A DNA stretch of 64,000 bases from Phaeotremella fagi (GCA_001599715.1 BCHU01000001.1:1163634-1227633), one strand, 5' to 3'. Positions 22,870-36,800 are shown, counted from the stretch's first letter. The notes: generated by a model not told the origin, from the letters alone. Translations and numbers: made by a program.

Positions 22870-24875
22870 TTACTGCACTCTCGTTAGGTTCGTTAAGATT
22901 GGATTTGGATGTTCAGAGGTGGTCGTTGACGGTGTTGGTGGTTGTATCTCGACCTCAGGAGCGACTGTTGTACTCTGAATAGAGGTTGAGGTTGAGATTG
23001 GGTTTGGGTTATTTGCTTGATCTTCAGTCTTTGATGTGTTTGCCTGAGTCTCTATGGTCAATTTCGATTGACTGACAACAGAATCGGATTGAATTCCATC
23101 TCCACCTCCGACTCCCACTCCAACTCCCCCTGCCTCTCCCTCGCCCACAGGTCTAGCCAAATTCCTACGTTCAAACGCTTCACCAGTCCTTCTTTCGTTC
23201 TCAATCTGTTCCCAAGTCGGTAGAACGTCACTATCCGAAGAATCCCTCGTTCGAGTTCTAGTAGGTGACAAAGAAATTGAATTCGACGTCGACGTCGATC
23301 GCCTACCATTGTTAATCAACGTGGCGTCACTACCACCTCTTCTTCTACCTCTCGGTGAATTTGAATACGAAGATGGTGGATCGTCCAACCTTACTCCAGC
23401 TAATGATAACGCCTCTGATGAACCTAAGAATCGCATTTGTAAATCTGATAAACCGTTTCTTGGGAGGTTTGAATTATCAAATGAAGCTCTTATAGCTGTG
23501 TGCGTTAATGGTGCTGAGATGACTAATGAGGTTGTCGATTGCCATGGTGAATGTATCGATGACGTTGCGGTCATTGGTGTAATTGAATTACGTGGTGATC
23601 CAATACGTGAACCTGTGGGTTGTAACAACAAAGATGTTAACGATTGAGAAGGTCCATTACGCATTTGTTGTAATCGATGTCTGCCGTTGGTGCCGCTACC
23701 AAGTCTAGATCTTATTGTCGGTGTCAACCCATTACGTGTAAAGAAATCTCTGAATCCAGATCCTGTTCTCGTTCTTGGACCATCAGCAGAACGAGGTGGT
23801 GGAATCGGTGAATCAATTTCAGGGGTTGTCATGGGGAAAACACTCGGTACTGGAGCTGTATTTGGTAGACCGTCGATATGTGTCGAAGGTGAAGAAGGAT
23901 TTTGTGAGGTGGCGATAAGATAGGAAGGCGCTTCGCCCCACCCTCTTCTTGATATTGAGCCTATCGTAGGGCGTAGTGGGTCGGCAATTTGGGTTGTGTT
24001 TTCTGTTGAAACTTGATTTTCAGTTGTTGGTGGAGTTTCAGTTGGGTTTCCCTCAAGTTCAACATTTGTACTGGGAGCTTCTTGTGTTTCTTCCGCCCCG
24101 GCATCAAGAGTTTCAACCCGTTCAGTACTATCGTGTTCTTCCATCGAATCATCATCCATAGAGCTAGACCTCGACCTTTGTCTATCAAACATGAGCGTCT
24201 CTTCAACTAGCTCAAGCTCACCTGACCAGTACCAATTCCTCCTCTCCAGGTTCTTTACTGTAAGTTGGTAAAGTCCTGATACTCCTTCCACTACCAGTTC
24301 GTTGAAGTCTGTTACCCCTTGTTCGTCTATCGTTATTCGAACTACCTCTTAACGGGGATGGGGTTCCAACCAACTCATCAGCTGTCACAGTACGACTGGA
24401 AACTGCTGTTAAAGGTTGGGAAGGATTGTTATCATCACCAACAGAAATTCTCCATGAAGGGAATCGTTTAGATAACCAAATTCTGATTGGACGTCTGTAA
24501 TTCATCTATAGCCAATTAAAGATCTCTCATCAGCTGATCGTTCTGCATCACAAACGAGCCGTGCATGGACATGAATCCATCAAAACTTACAGCTGCAGTG
24601 AAGACTACCAATACAGAAAGTATGATAACGACTGGAATGACGACAGAAACTGATAAAGCTGTAGGAGTATCTTGCGTTGTTGTAGAATTCGAAGTGGGTG
24701 AAGGAGGTATGGTGATTGTTGAATTGGTACGTGACGGATCATCGATTTGGGGTAAAGCTATAGATAACACTGGTGATAGTTGAGATAAGGAAAATAGGAG
24801 ATAAAGTTGGATCGTGCTTGTTTCGTGAAGCATTGCGTAGATCATATAGAGACTGTGAAGAGAGGCTTGAGCCAT
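22870..24875 (-). CDS. Single-pass membrane protein, Mid2/Wsc-like layout
   Basis: Function unknown. Three exons on the minus strand, 24875-24591, 24505-24222 and 24175-22870, give about 624 residues. The N-terminus has a hydrophobic leader (from MLHETSTIQLYLLF, an alternative start), a short Ser/Thr-rich ectodomain (TNSTITIPPSPTSNSTTT), and one TM segment (SVSVVIPVVIILSVLVVF) at about residues 72-93. A basic stop-transfer MNYRRPIRIWLSKRF follows, then a long disordered Ser/Pro/Thr/Arg-rich cytosolic region. This layout resembles fungal wall sensors (Mid2, Wsc) or Skg6/Axl2-like anchors, but no WSC cysteine domain is present. The second intron is 46 nt with a caaag acceptor; it is needed to leave the TGA that ends the exon 2 frame and keeps the Arg/Ser-rich frame open. 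Confidence 0.7.
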
Positions 24876-25556
24876 AAAGTGATTTCTTTCGAGATAAGCT
24901 TGGACCTGACTTGGGTTTATGTTGAGCTTTGCGTTTTAGGGGTGAGAGAGTTTTGATAAGAAGTCGATAAAGTGAAGTCTAGAGGAGAAGATAGAGATTA
25001 ACCTCGAATCAGTAAAGATCATAAAAGCATTTGAGCGGAATATGAAACGACATAAGACTTCTTTACTTGGTCTAAAAATTTAACAAAAGGAAGAACGACG
25101 TACTTGATGTGTGTGTTGGTGATGTCGACGTAAAGCACCGAATGTGCATTGAACTTAGCTCAAATCACCATCAGCCTATCATCTCATCAAGAGATGATAC
25201 GATCAAAGTCATATGTCAAGATACAAAAGTAATTGATTAGGCACCCACCCACCCACCCCTCTTTTGTTTCGTTCCGATAAAGGCGCTGTCTCATCGCTAC
25301 ACCGCATCAGTACTGCGGATAGAAAAAAAGCTATCCTTTACAACTTTAACATGCATAAGGTTTTTCCAGATTGCATGACATGTGAGTTGCCTATACAGAT
25401 GAAAGGTTTTTGCTACATGACAGTCCTACATAGAAAAATGAAAACAGAGTGATTGTGTTAGAGCAATTACGTTAACGAAATTTAAGCTTTTACAGTAAAA
25501 GGGGAAATACAGTCGTATTCAAGCGGAGCCGTCTCCCAGATACTATGCAAAAGTCA
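24876..25556. other. Spacer upstream of the Mid2-like gene
   Basis: About 680 bases holding the Mid2-like promoter and the 3' end of the beta-mannosidase gene. It contains a CCCA repeat at about 25243-25259. Small open frames here show no recognisable product. Confidence 0.5.
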
Positions 25557-28500
25557 TCAATCAATCTTCATGCAGCATTTCCAAACCAAACTCACTCTCG
25601 CCTTGACCTTCCTACCTCCCAAACCAGTAGCTACAATAATCTGTTCATCTCCTGGTACGAGATCAATAGCTTGATCAGACCATTTCACTTCATCCAACGC
25701 CACATTTTCAATATCTACATCCAAAACTATTCCTTTGACAGGTTTCTCACATTTAAGAAAGACTTCATCGTTTTTCACGATGATCTCAAGTTTTGGATCG
25801 GGGAATGTTAAGAATTTATAAGGTTCAGGCCAGTTTGAATATCTCGATAATACTTCTGAAGTCTTTGGATCTAATAAGCGACCTTGAACGATGATGGCCT
25901 TGGGGACTTGTGATTCAGAGGTACGTATAGGTTGACCTGGGATTGATGATGTTGAAGTTTATTATGATTTCTCTGGAGGTGATTTGACTAACCTGGAACT
26001 TGACCTTTCCAAATCTCGGTAGAAGAATTGGGTGCTAATTGAATTTCAAATGTCCGTTTGTCCACCTGTCCAGCGTCGAGATCGAAAGCTATCATCTCGA
26101 CTTTCACATCTTTGACTTTGAGTGTCGAATTGCAACCCCATATCTCCATCTGCAGAATGTAAGCCGATAAAGGTCTTTTCAGTAACCGCTTACCTCCTGT
26201 TTGATAGTATAAAACGCGGCAGTTTGATCATCACGAAATTGTTTAATGTCTTTGCGAACAATCTGTAGAGTTTAGCGAGGAGAAGAATCAGCGTGATAGC
26301 ACAAAGACTTACACCAACGGTATACGGTCTCAATTCTCTTGCGATGGCGAAGAACGACGGTCTTCAGGTATTTAGTATATTGACATGTATGGATAGTGTC
26401 ATCTTACTTGGGTCGAAGATAGTAATCTGCAATAGACCACGACACACAGGGCCAACAATCGTTCAACTATCTTTCGTTAGCAGCTAATTCATAACGAAAG
26501 ATGTCTGGTTGCAGAAACTCACCTGCCAAACAAGAGCTCCAGCTGTGTATTCTCTACCATGACCTTTCCAGTTCCTCCTCCAGAGCCTGTAAGCAGCCGA
26601 TAACGTTTCCGCCTGCATGATCTGGGTATAGTAAATATAGGAGTCCATGTCAAACGAGTGTCTGAATTGGTTCAGCAATCATACTCTGAAGTGAATGGAT
26701 TTAAAACACCTACCTGAAATTCTCCATCAAGTATAATTCAAGTCGACGTTCAAATCCAGTCTGAGGGAAGGTTCAGTAAATTGAGTTTCTAAATTAGATC
26801 ACTGACTTACGGCCTTATTATGATTAACAGAAACTCTAGATTGAGGGAATTTCTGATCGGTATCTTCTCCTTGCCAAGCATTGACCGTACGTATATTAGG
26901 ATAACCCTGCATTCCGAATTCACTATAAACCCATGTGTCAATAACGATTCACCGTTCACATACTGGTGCACACTTACGACACGAAACGACCAGAAAGTTT
27001 ATCCCAATTCGACCACGGTTCTTGAGTTCCATGCCAGACGTTCCATTGATGTATATCTCCAACCGTAGGATCTCTGGTATCCTTACCTCCATATGGACTT
27101 CCTCTATGATAATGAATATCACTCAGACGGTTGACAACTTCCGGTAAGATGATCTCGTAGATATGTCGTCTTTTGGGTACAGTCAATCATTTGTTGTTGT
27201 CCGGTAAAAGTTCATAGCTTACGCTGGGAATTTGGAATTCAGATAATCCCCTGATTCATCATCGTAATCCATAGCCCCTATCGATTCGGCCACTTGATAA
27301 TCCTCGTTGTTTCCAGCGAAGATGACGACACAAGGATGATCTTTTAGTCTGGTGACAACTTGTTCAGCTTCGAGTTTGACACTATCATTCAAAGCTTTAT
27401 AGCTTGGATACTAATGAAAAAGATGTGTCAAAAAAAATACTCATCACCATACAACCAACCACTCACCAGTCCACAGCCGAACATGAAATCCTGCCAGACC
27501 AAAACGCCCAATTCATCACATTCACTGATCGTCAACGAATCTTCTATAAACTGGACTCACTTATAAAGAGCCTCATTTTCGTATATCCCTCCACCCCAAA
27601 CTCGAAGCATATTTTGATTACCTCGTACCTGCAAAACGTCAATACCAACCTGCTGTCACCTCCGTAGGCGCAAACACTGACCATAAGTTCGATCCACGCT
27701 CTATACCTTGACTCATCAATTTTGGTCAAAAAACTATCAGCAGGTATCCAATTACTCCCTCCGCAGAATATCCTGATCCCATTGATCTCAAATAGAAATG
27801 ACGTGCCCGGTTCATCGATCAATGGTTCTTGAACGACTTTTGCTGATCTGAAAGCAATTGTTTTAGAGCATAATATCGTCTGATGATCATCCTGACGAAT
27901 GAATTAGTAGAGACATAAATCGGACTTGCTGTTGATGCAGTAGCTCACCCGGTCCAGAAGATACAGTTCAAACTGATATCGTGATTGTTCACCATAGTTG
28001 ACAGGCCACCAAGCTTTAATCTCATCAAATTCCCAACTAACACCGAGTTTCGGATCTACAACCTCTCTCTTGAGAAGTGCACCTCCCCTCTCAGATAGAG
28101 TAGCCACTAAATTAAAACCATTCCGAAAATCTACAGGCATATTGAATTCCCAAGCCGCAGATAAAGTCGCTGACTTGTAATCAGGTGCAAGTAGTTGAGT
28201 GTCGACCTGTAAATCTGTTAAACGATAGGTGTACGCTTCAACGGAAATAGGTTCTAACTCAAATTCATGAGATCGTTTCCAAGATCGAAGAAAGATTGAG
28301 GATCCACTTACTCCAAGGTCCGACTGTCATCAGTATCGGTCCCCAATCCCAACCCCATCCATACTGAGCCTTTCTCGAATATAACCTCGCAGAATCACCA
28401 TTCCCTATATATCCACGATCAGCAGCTACAAATAATAGCAAGTCGGGAACTATTGGACTGACATAATTCTTTCGGACCTCCATTCTCAGCTTCCTCTCGC

Positions 28501-29045
28501 TTCGCCTTCAACCAAGAAGAACGGAAAGTCAAGACTAATTCGTTGATGCCGCTTTTCAGATGTTCTCGACATGGTACACGATGAGAGATGAACATGTTTG
28601 TGGTTGATTTCAAATGATTTCCATTCTGTATAGTGGGAATGTTAGGTTCGATTGAGCAATTTCACCAACCAATCTAATTTCGCAATAAGTATCTAAACCC
28701 TCCAAAACCAAATCTACGTTCTCTCGATCCAAAAAATCATTCGATACAGAGAACGAATGTCGAAATTCCCAATCAGCTTCACCGACCCCTAAACGCAGTG
28801 AAATCAATACAACACCAAATCTGATATTCAATTCATCACACTGACATACATTGAACGTCCCATTCAGCCAATCCCAAAAATGGATCAGGTATTCGTCCGG
28901 ACTCGATCAATTCTACTTGAACCGTCGTAGGGAATCGACGGCATTCTGTCCAGCTTGCTACAACATTGGGAAACGATTTGGAAGGGATTTGAGAGAACTT
29001 CCAGGAGTCGTTTAGATGTTTTACGTTCAGGTTTGGGGTTGACAT
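25557..29045 (-). CDS. Beta-mannosidase (GH2 family)
   Basis: Exo-glycosidase that removes beta-linked mannose from mannan or N-glycan fragments, usually intracellular in the MndB-like clade. Start at 29045 (MSTPNLNVKHLNDSWKF), stop at 25557-25559, with many short introns; the first joins DVQ to WVGEADWEFRHSF. Ordered landmarks: the sugar-binding domain AGRIPDPFLGL-type motif (SGRIPDPFLGLAEWD), GLDTY, FISHRVPCREHLK, YGWGWDWGPILMTVG, NQNMLRVWGGGIYE (near 27610), DELGVLVWQDFMFGCGL (near 27490) and HPCVVIFAGNNED (near 27330), the last holding the Asn-Glu pair typical of GH2 catalytic sites. No signal peptide is evident at the chosen start. The final domain is a beta sandwich ending RKVKARVSLVWK. 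Confidence 0.93.
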
Positions 29046-29307
29046 GGTATTCGTGGACCGAGAGGAAGGAGGGTAATCTGAATATTAGAGTGAGGATTGG
29101 TTTGGAGTCTCCACATCTCACCTCCACCGGTCAGTCACCGGTCAACAATCAGCAGAGTGCTAAGATAGATTTGGTCATCACAGTCAAACACCCCTACTCC
29201 TATTCCGCAAGAGCAAAGCACTACATCCACCAATGATAGAGAACATTGCATAAGGTAAGATACAATAAACATAAATTCACTTCCCACAAATCCGTCTCCT
29301 GAGACGT

Positions 29308-31623
29308 CTAAGCCTTGGTCAAATCAATGGTCAAGATATCCTAAAAACAATTAGCGGTCTAGTCGCAACCACATATATTGCAACAGAACTCACCTTGCCA
29401 GCTTTAATCTCAGACAACGAAGGCATGATATCAAGTCTCATTAATTCTGATGCCTTGGCAACAAGAGGATCACGACCCATTGTAGCGACAGCCGTGATTT
29501 TGTCTCCTTTAGCTTGGTATGTGACAAACTGCCATATGCTAGGTTAGCCATATAATTTGGCTGAACGGTAAGAAACTCACCTTAAGTTCATTGATATCAC
29601 CATCAGTGTAGGTGTCATCGAATCCTGCACCTGTACCAAGGTAACGTAGACCTTTACCTATTGATGACCAGAAGATTGGAACTTTGGTATAAGCAATTGG
29701 TTCGTTGGATTTAGCAATAGTATGTGCGACTTCACGACCCTGAAAAGACAGAAAGTTTAGCGCTTTGCATACAGAAAACACATGAAGACATACCTGGTTA
29801 CCAGCAACATTCCAATGTTCAACTCTTCTACTTTTTTTCTCTGGGTATTGTGGATAATGGGCGATATCACCGATAGCGAAGATCTTGCCGTTACCCTCTT
29901 TAACACGTAAATTTTCATCGACAGTTATTCCGCCGTCTTTCTCAAGGGAGAAACCCGATTCCTTGAGGAAAGTGGTAGCTGGTGCAACACCCGTACCCAT
30001 AATGACAAAGTTGGCAGGTATGGACGGAGCGTCTTTGAGTTGAATTGATCCAGCGTGTTTGGGGTTGGATTCTAGTCTTGTCAATCTTAATCCCTCTGAG
30101 ACTCGATAGATGTCAAACTCACCGGAAGGGAGAATCTTCTCGATACTAGCCTTCATAATGAATTTGATACCTTGCTTCTTCATGTTCTACGGTCCCATTT
30201 CGTTAGCAACGACCACTGTTTTGAAACCAGTCAAACCCACCTCCATGATAGAAGTTCCAATCTCCTTACCCAGAATAGCTTCGAAAGGAATTTCATCCAT
30301 ACCAACCAAAGTCAAACTCTTGGGTTCCTTCTTGATGATCGCGCCAGCAAGTTCCATCCCGATGAAAGAAGTTCCAATGATGACGATATCGGATTCCTTG
30401 GTGATAGCTGAAGTGATCGCCTTTGTATCTTGAACCGTACGTAATGTTTGAACACCTTCAAGATCGGCTCCTGGGATAGGGATCTTTCTAGGTTTAGCTC
30501 CAGGTGAAAGAACTAGATAATCGTAAGAGATCGTTTTGCCGTTAGATGTTGTAACACTTTGAGCGGCAGCGTTGACTTTTGTCACAGACTGAAGGTGTTA
30601 GGTGGGTTTCCATTAACTTGTAACAGCGATTCACTCACTACACCTGATTGGAAGTCTACACCAAAGTCTTCCGTTAATTCAGAGGCTTTACGGAATTCAA
30701 GTTTGGACGCATCGTCAACGAGACCTTTGGACATCTTGGTTCTGTCATAAGGCGAGTCAGACTGGAACAAGAATGGAAAAGACAACATACCTGTCGATAG
30801 GAGCATAAGTTTCCTCTGAAATAAGAACGATATCACCAGTAAAGTCATTCTGAAATCATCAGTCCAACACTCAATCTCCCACTCACCATTCTCAAGCTTT
30901 CAACAGTGTGTGAACCACCGGCACCACCACCGACGATAACGACGGTTTCCTTTTTGGCACTAGTCTTTGGAGTTCGGGCTTTAGGAACGACTCTACCAAT
31001 CTTTGATTTGACTTCTTTCTCCGACGCTGAAACTACGATTTTACCTTCGTTGTTGACTTCGGCTTTGTATACCCAAAGGGAATCTAGTCCTGGGGCATCT
31101 TCTATATCACCTGTGCAGACGTTGAAGCAAGCTGAGAGGGGGTCAGTGGCAGTCTTGCAGTTCGATCTTACCTCCATGCCATGGACAAACGACCCTGCCG
31201 TCATGGGAGAGGACACCCTCTACTCAATATGTCAGTGAAGTTAAAGATGTCTTGATGAAGCTTACTTTCAAGAGGAGCGCCATACTGGGTACATGTCAGT
31301 TAACACAAGATGCTGATTATCGTAAGCTACTCACATGGGTACAATTGGCAGAAGTAGCGTACTGAAAAGTAGATGTCAATTGTATAAAATATGTCATCAC
31401 TTACGATCTTCCCCTTAACATTTGACAGTAGAACTTTACCTTCGCCAAATGGAACTGATTTCCTGAAGAGATTTGTGATCAGCTTCATTATCCATTTGGT
31501 AACAAAAGTCGGAAAACATTGCCTGCATCTACTGTCAAGACTTATCACTCACATCTGTCCCTCTCCGAGATCGGCAGCAGCGAGATCAACCTCTTGAGTT
31601 TTGATATCTTGAGCGGTAGACAT
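29308..31623 (-). CDS. Rieske [2Fe-2S] plus AIF-like FAD oxidoreductase (AIFM3 type)
   Basis: Fusion of an N-terminal Rieske domain with a pyridine nucleotide-disulphide oxidoreductase, as in AIFM3 and fungal AIF-like proteins, predicted to pass electrons between NAD(P)H, FAD and the iron-sulphur centre. Start at 31623 (MSTAQDIKTQEVDLAAADLG); stop TAG at 29308-29310; about ten exons. Cluster ligands are visible as C-T-H (SANCTH, near 31340) and C-P-W-H (VVCPWHGACFNVCTG, near 31190 and split by an intron). A hinge rich in Lys/Pro follows, then the FAD Rossmann motif VVIVGGGAGGSHTVESLR (near 30920), the NAD motif DIVIIGTSFIGMELAGAI (near 30370) and the second FAD motif KIFAIGDIAHYP (near 29860). 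No clear mitochondrial presequence is present. Physiological substrate and any role in cell death are not shown by sequence. Divergent from the TauD-like gene. Confidence 0.92.
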
Positions 31624-32121
31624 TTTGCGTAGATTGATGATGGATTTTGATAGTTGCGCACTTGTAAATAATGATCTTCTTGTGTTGTATATTGATGTTC
31701 TACAAATGAGCATCTACTGTTTATATCTATCTATATATCTGTATGCGAAAATAGATCTGTCCTATATCCTACCATCTATCCTCTCAATTCCAACGTTGCC
31801 GTTCCCTCCCTTCAATGACCAATGACGTTCCACCCATTCCAATGGTTACGTCAACACTTCAAAGCTCATTTGATTCCGTCGATCGCACAGAAAGAACAAA
31901 AAGTCTATTCCCGCAAATTTCCGTGTGTTTTCTAGCTCCAATTGCCTAGGGCGCAGGACTGCGGTTTTTGGTGACTAACCAAAACATCACGCTCACCGCC
32001 GATGATCCGATATTGCGTGCTTGTAGCATTCGAACTTACTTTATAAGCAGGAAAAAATCATGTGATGCTTGTTATTCATTCTTCACAACTTGTACTTGAG
32101 TCTCTTTATCATACCAATAAA
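31624..32121. promoter_or_regulatory. Divergent promoter, AIF-like / TauD-like
   Basis: Spacer of 498 bases between divergent start codons. Apart from a (TATC/TATA)-rich run near 31720-31740 and CT-rich tracts near 31780-31805, nothing specific is recognised. Confidence 0.45.
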
Positions 32122-33739
32122 ATGCCTATCGCAGTACCAACCGAAACACCCAAGAACCTAGATGGATTCACCTCCCAAGGTAAACCGTTCAAGTTAGCCA
32201 AAACTACTCGAGGTAAGTCAAGCCGCCACCTACCACCCACTTGCCATTGAAATAAACTCATCTCCACGCTCAGCTCGTCTCGAAAATGCAGGTGTAGATT
32301 TGTCAGGGGGATATCCATATTTCCCACCGAAACCCAAAAACCTTGCTGAGGCTATGAGAGTCCGTTCAGACGGTTGGGAACATGTTGAACCTGGATGTAG
32401 AGCGGATAAAAGTAAAAAGAATTTGTTGGGTGCTGCGAAACAAGTCATTCATTTGACTACACATATTGGTACCGAGTATGCTCATTACAGTTACTACGAG
32501 GGAGATGAGCTCACAATGGTTTATAGGATTGTCGGTCTTCAATTGGCTGAACTTACCAACGAACAGAAAGATGAATTGGCACTATTGATTGCTGAACGTA
32601 CAGTCGTCTTCTTCAGAGATCAGTGAGTACAAGTACTCCCGAGTGTGCACAGTATCAATTCTGACCCACGAAAACAGAGAAATCTCACCTCGTCAACAAC
32701 TCGAATTAGGTGCTTACTACGGTGTGCCAGAAGTCCACCCAACAGCGGCTCAAGTACCAGGGGTACCAGGAGTTTCAATCATTTCCGATCAACTAGCAAA
32801 ATTAGCTGGTATGAACCTTGATTTCAAGAATCCATTCGGTACACAAAACTGGCATACTGAGTGAGTTGATTGTTTATGTGATATAATCATGAGCTAACTC
32901 ATTTAGTTTAACCCACGAACACCAACCACCTGGAGTTACTCATCTCCATCTAGACGCAGTTCCAGACCACGGTGGTGATACCTTCGTATGTTTCGAATCT
33001 CAATATGTCAACGTCCACCACGATGACTGACAATAAAACAGTGGGCATCAGGTTACAGCGCCTATGATAAACTTTCACCTGAATTCCAAAAACTACTTGA
33101 AGGACTTAACGGACTGTAAGTGTAGTCCAATTTTTTCATCATTATCCTCCAGCAAACTAAAGTTTCGTAAACCAGTTACCGATCACAACATCTTTATCCA
33201 GATCCAGAAAACCCCGAAGGAGACAAGAAACCAATCATCAACGCCCATCCACTCATCCGTGTTCATCCCGCCACAGGTTGGAAATCTCTCTTCGTCAATC
33301 GAAGATATACAATCGGTATTCAAGGTCTCGAACAATCAGAAGCCAGAGTCTTACTTAATTATGTTAGTATACTTCTCTTTTTGAAGCGTAGTGACCGTAT
33401 TGATGGGTTTAATTAGCTTTTCGACGTTTACGAGAAGAGTTTAGATGCTCAGGTTAGATTCAGATGGACACCCAGAACCTCTGCTCTATGGGATAACAGG
33501 ATTTGTAAGTTGGGGAGAAAAAGATTTACATTCGATGCTAAATATATAATTTAGCGATTCACGCCGCGGTCTACGATTACGGAGAGGAGTCTGCGACAAG
33601 CGAAAATCCAAGACATGGAACCAGAGTTTCTTCACTCGCTGAGAAACCCTATTTCACGCCGAACTCAGTTAGTCGAAGAGAAGCACTTGGTTTACCATTA
33701 GGGGAGATCAGTGAATTAACCAGAGCTGATGTATATTAG
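32122..33739 (+). CDS. TauD-family Fe(II)/2-oxoglutarate dioxygenase
   Basis: Likely oxidises taurine or a related alkyl sulphonate, releasing sulphite, or another small substrate; the family is broad in fungi. Eight exons, 32122-32212, 32274-32622, 32678-32860, 32907-32985, 33042-33115, 33176-33362, 33417-33504 and 33556-33739. The iron-binding H-x-D is NWHTDLTHEHQPP, with the Asp codon completed across an intron; the distal His is in DNRISIHAAVYDYG, and the 2-oxoglutarate Arg is probably the one in GTRVS. Other family text: TVVFFRDQEI, GVPEVHPTAAQVPG, GGDTFWASGYSAYD, SLFVNRRYTIGIQGL. The product is about 410 residues, longer than bacterial TauD (about 280) through an N-terminal region of about 90 residues seen in fungal homologues. 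No targeting signal is evident. Confidence 0.92.
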
Positions 33740-33835
33740 TTGTAGTTATTGTCTACATCTGTATATTATCTTGAATCAAAAACTTATATCTAAATGCATA
33801 TATGATATAATACTGTTCGTATTCGTACAACACGC

Positions 33836-36800
33836 TCAATCAACCAAAACCCATCTCTGTCCCTCCCTCCTCTGAACCTTCTTAATCACAGGTAAATCAA
33901 CCCCCAAATCTCTAAAATGAGGAATAACAAATATTTCCCGTGAATTACCATCATCAGTATCCACACCAGATCTCTTCAATCTACCACCACCCTCAACAGG
34001 TTTACTGAAACTACACAAACTCTTTCCTAAACTAGGTAACCAAACTGGATTTATCTTCGTCACCCCCTTCAACCATTTTTTGGTTATCCCCGATTTCTTT
34101 GAAGTTGATTGAATCAGTTCTTGGAAAATTATGAAATCAGGTGGTGAGTTGTGGAAGAATGTTGATGAAGGGTGGATGAATACTTGTTCGGAAGTTAGAC
34201 CGCTTGCTCGATAGGCTACTCCTCGGGTTGAATCGTATTTATTCCCACTTGAAGATTTCTTTAGAGCTAGATCTTCACGGACAGCTACTTGATCTATAAA
34301 TCCTGCTGTTAAGATTTGTCTGATCACTTTAAGCTAGACCGTTGTTAGTTTTATTCTGGTTACGGTGCACGATGTCTTACCTGAGTATCCGATGGAGGTA
34401 ATAACTTGTCATTGTTTAGTTTAGCGATTCTGGAAATTTGATTACGCAATTGATGAATCTCCTGCATAGCTTTGGTTCTCAGGAAATTCCTTTGACAAAA
34501 TTCTGGAGTGGGTTCATATTCATATGCCCCTACTGCCGCTAACATTTTGAACATGTCAGAAGCTCCACCGCCCAGAGCCATGAATTGCTGATGGTCGAGT
34601 CAGCTTATAACTTAAGCGGACAAAGTGAAACTAACCTGATGGGCTTTAAAGAATTTCCTTCTAACCTCCTTCCTCTCCCCTTTCTCTTTAAGATCTTCAT
34701 TCTGTATAAGATCCAATTCCCTCAACCTATCCTCATCATCTTCACCCTCATTCATATCCACATCAACAGCAGCCTCATGCAAGAACGGATCACCAACAGA
34801 TAAACAAGCGACGATAGCCACGATATAAGATAAACAATCATGTTGATTACCGATCACCAACATTTTCGCGAATCTAGGTGAAACAGGGAATCCAGCCATT
34901 GATTTACCTAACTCAGTTATTCTACCACCGTTCGATCCAAGTTTGGTAACCCCTCCAATCATTTTGGTTTGAGTTGCCATCTCAAGAGCTCCTAGATGTG
35001 ATAACAAATCTTCCGCTCGCTTCAATGATCCTCGATCTGGTGGTGTTGGGAAAGGGAAATTGATGACTGAATCGATATTCATCGATTTCATCGTTAGGAC
35101 CACACCCTCGATTGGCATTCTCAAGATTTCGGGTTTAGAGAATTGTTCGAAATGATCTTCATATAGTGCGGATGAATATAATCGATAACAATGTCCTGGA
35201 CCTGTACGACCTGCTCTACCTGCACGCTGTGAAGCTGAAGCTTTGGATATCCAAGATACCTGGAAATTCTGGACTCCGTTGGTTGGATCGAAATGTCGTT
35301 CTTTCGCTCTACCGCTGTCGACGACATACCGAATTCCAGGTATCGTGAGTGACGTTTCGGCAACGTTGGTGGATATAATTACTAAACGGGAATCTGCTGG
35401 TGGTGCGTCGAATACCCGCATTTGTTGATCGTTAGGTAAGAGGGAGTACAGTGGGAGAACGTGCATGGGGACTAAGATATGTAAGCATCACACATGCGTG
35501 TTCCAAATGAGCTTACCACCTGAAGCTTCATCAATTTCAAAATCTCCAATATCATCGTCATCGCTGTCTAATCCTTCAGGATCACTTTCAGCCGCCCCAT
35601 CATCAACATCAGCAGCGAGATCATTTTGATATCCAAGTTCGACATCTTCAGCTTCGGGAACTGACACATTAGCCTACCCATTGAATATAAACTCACCTTC
35701 ATCCTTAAGTTCGGTAACATCGTCTTCGATATCATTTCGGTTTTTCTGACACCCCTTGGAGAGTTTCGCTTTACTCTGATTGATCCCTTGTTTACTGAAA
35801 CCTTTTTCAAGTTTTCTGCACAACCCCTGAATCTCCGATTGACCAGTCATGAAAACGAGTATTCCGCCTGGTGGTAATCTCGAATGAATCTTCACAATCT
35901 TCTTGTAAGCCTCCGTAACATAATCGTTCGTAGTCCGTCTTGAAAAATGAACAGTCACTGGATGTTGTCTGGCTGAAATTTTGATAATCGGCGGAGGACT
36001 TGGGAATAATGTATGATTGTCTGCGAAATCTGATACTCGAAGTGTTGCCGACATGATGACTATTCTTAGTGGTGTGATTTCCTTTTCTTTATCTCCAAGT
36101 ACAGATGGATTCTCGATTCTATCTCTCCATTTCTTTTCTCGAAGTTTAGCAACTCGACTTAAGACTCCTACTAGTACGTCTGTGTTGACACCTCTTTCAT
36201 GAGCTTCATCGACCACAACCACGGAGTATCGAGATAACAAAAAGTCAGAAGCTAATTCTCGAAGCAAAACACCGTCGGTCATGAATTTGATGGCGGTTTC
36301 TGGAGATGTCGTTGTCGAATATCGAATTTGATGAGCAACAACGGATGATTTGACCGGTAGATTCATTTCTGATTTCACTCGTACCGCCAGGGAAACCGCA
36401 GCAACTCGTCTAGGCTGAGTGACAGCTATCATTCCAGGATTATCTGTGGATGTCTCAGTAAACGAAATCTAATCAATCGATAACAACCCACCTGATCCCT
36501 TGAAACCAAATCCAGCTTCATAGAGCATTTGAGGGACCTGCGTGGTCTTACCACTACCGGTCTCACCACAAATGACTACCACGGGATGCATAAGGATAGC
36601 TTCCATGATTGACTGTTCCTCGGCCAAAATAGGTAGTTCCATTCTTGATTCCGCAACTGAAGGTCGTCTTACAAGTTTTGGTCGTTTCTCGGTCGATCCG
36701 TCATTGTCAGTAGGAGTCGAATTGATTTGATCAAGAAGCGATTTTGAAGGTATCGACATGGCTTCACCGAGTGGTCCAATGTATTCTCCTACTTTCAAAA

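Noticed and set aside
23309..23923. Two plus-strand frames opposite the Mid2-like gene
   Set aside because: Shadows of a long biased minus-strand exon; no start context or splice logic.
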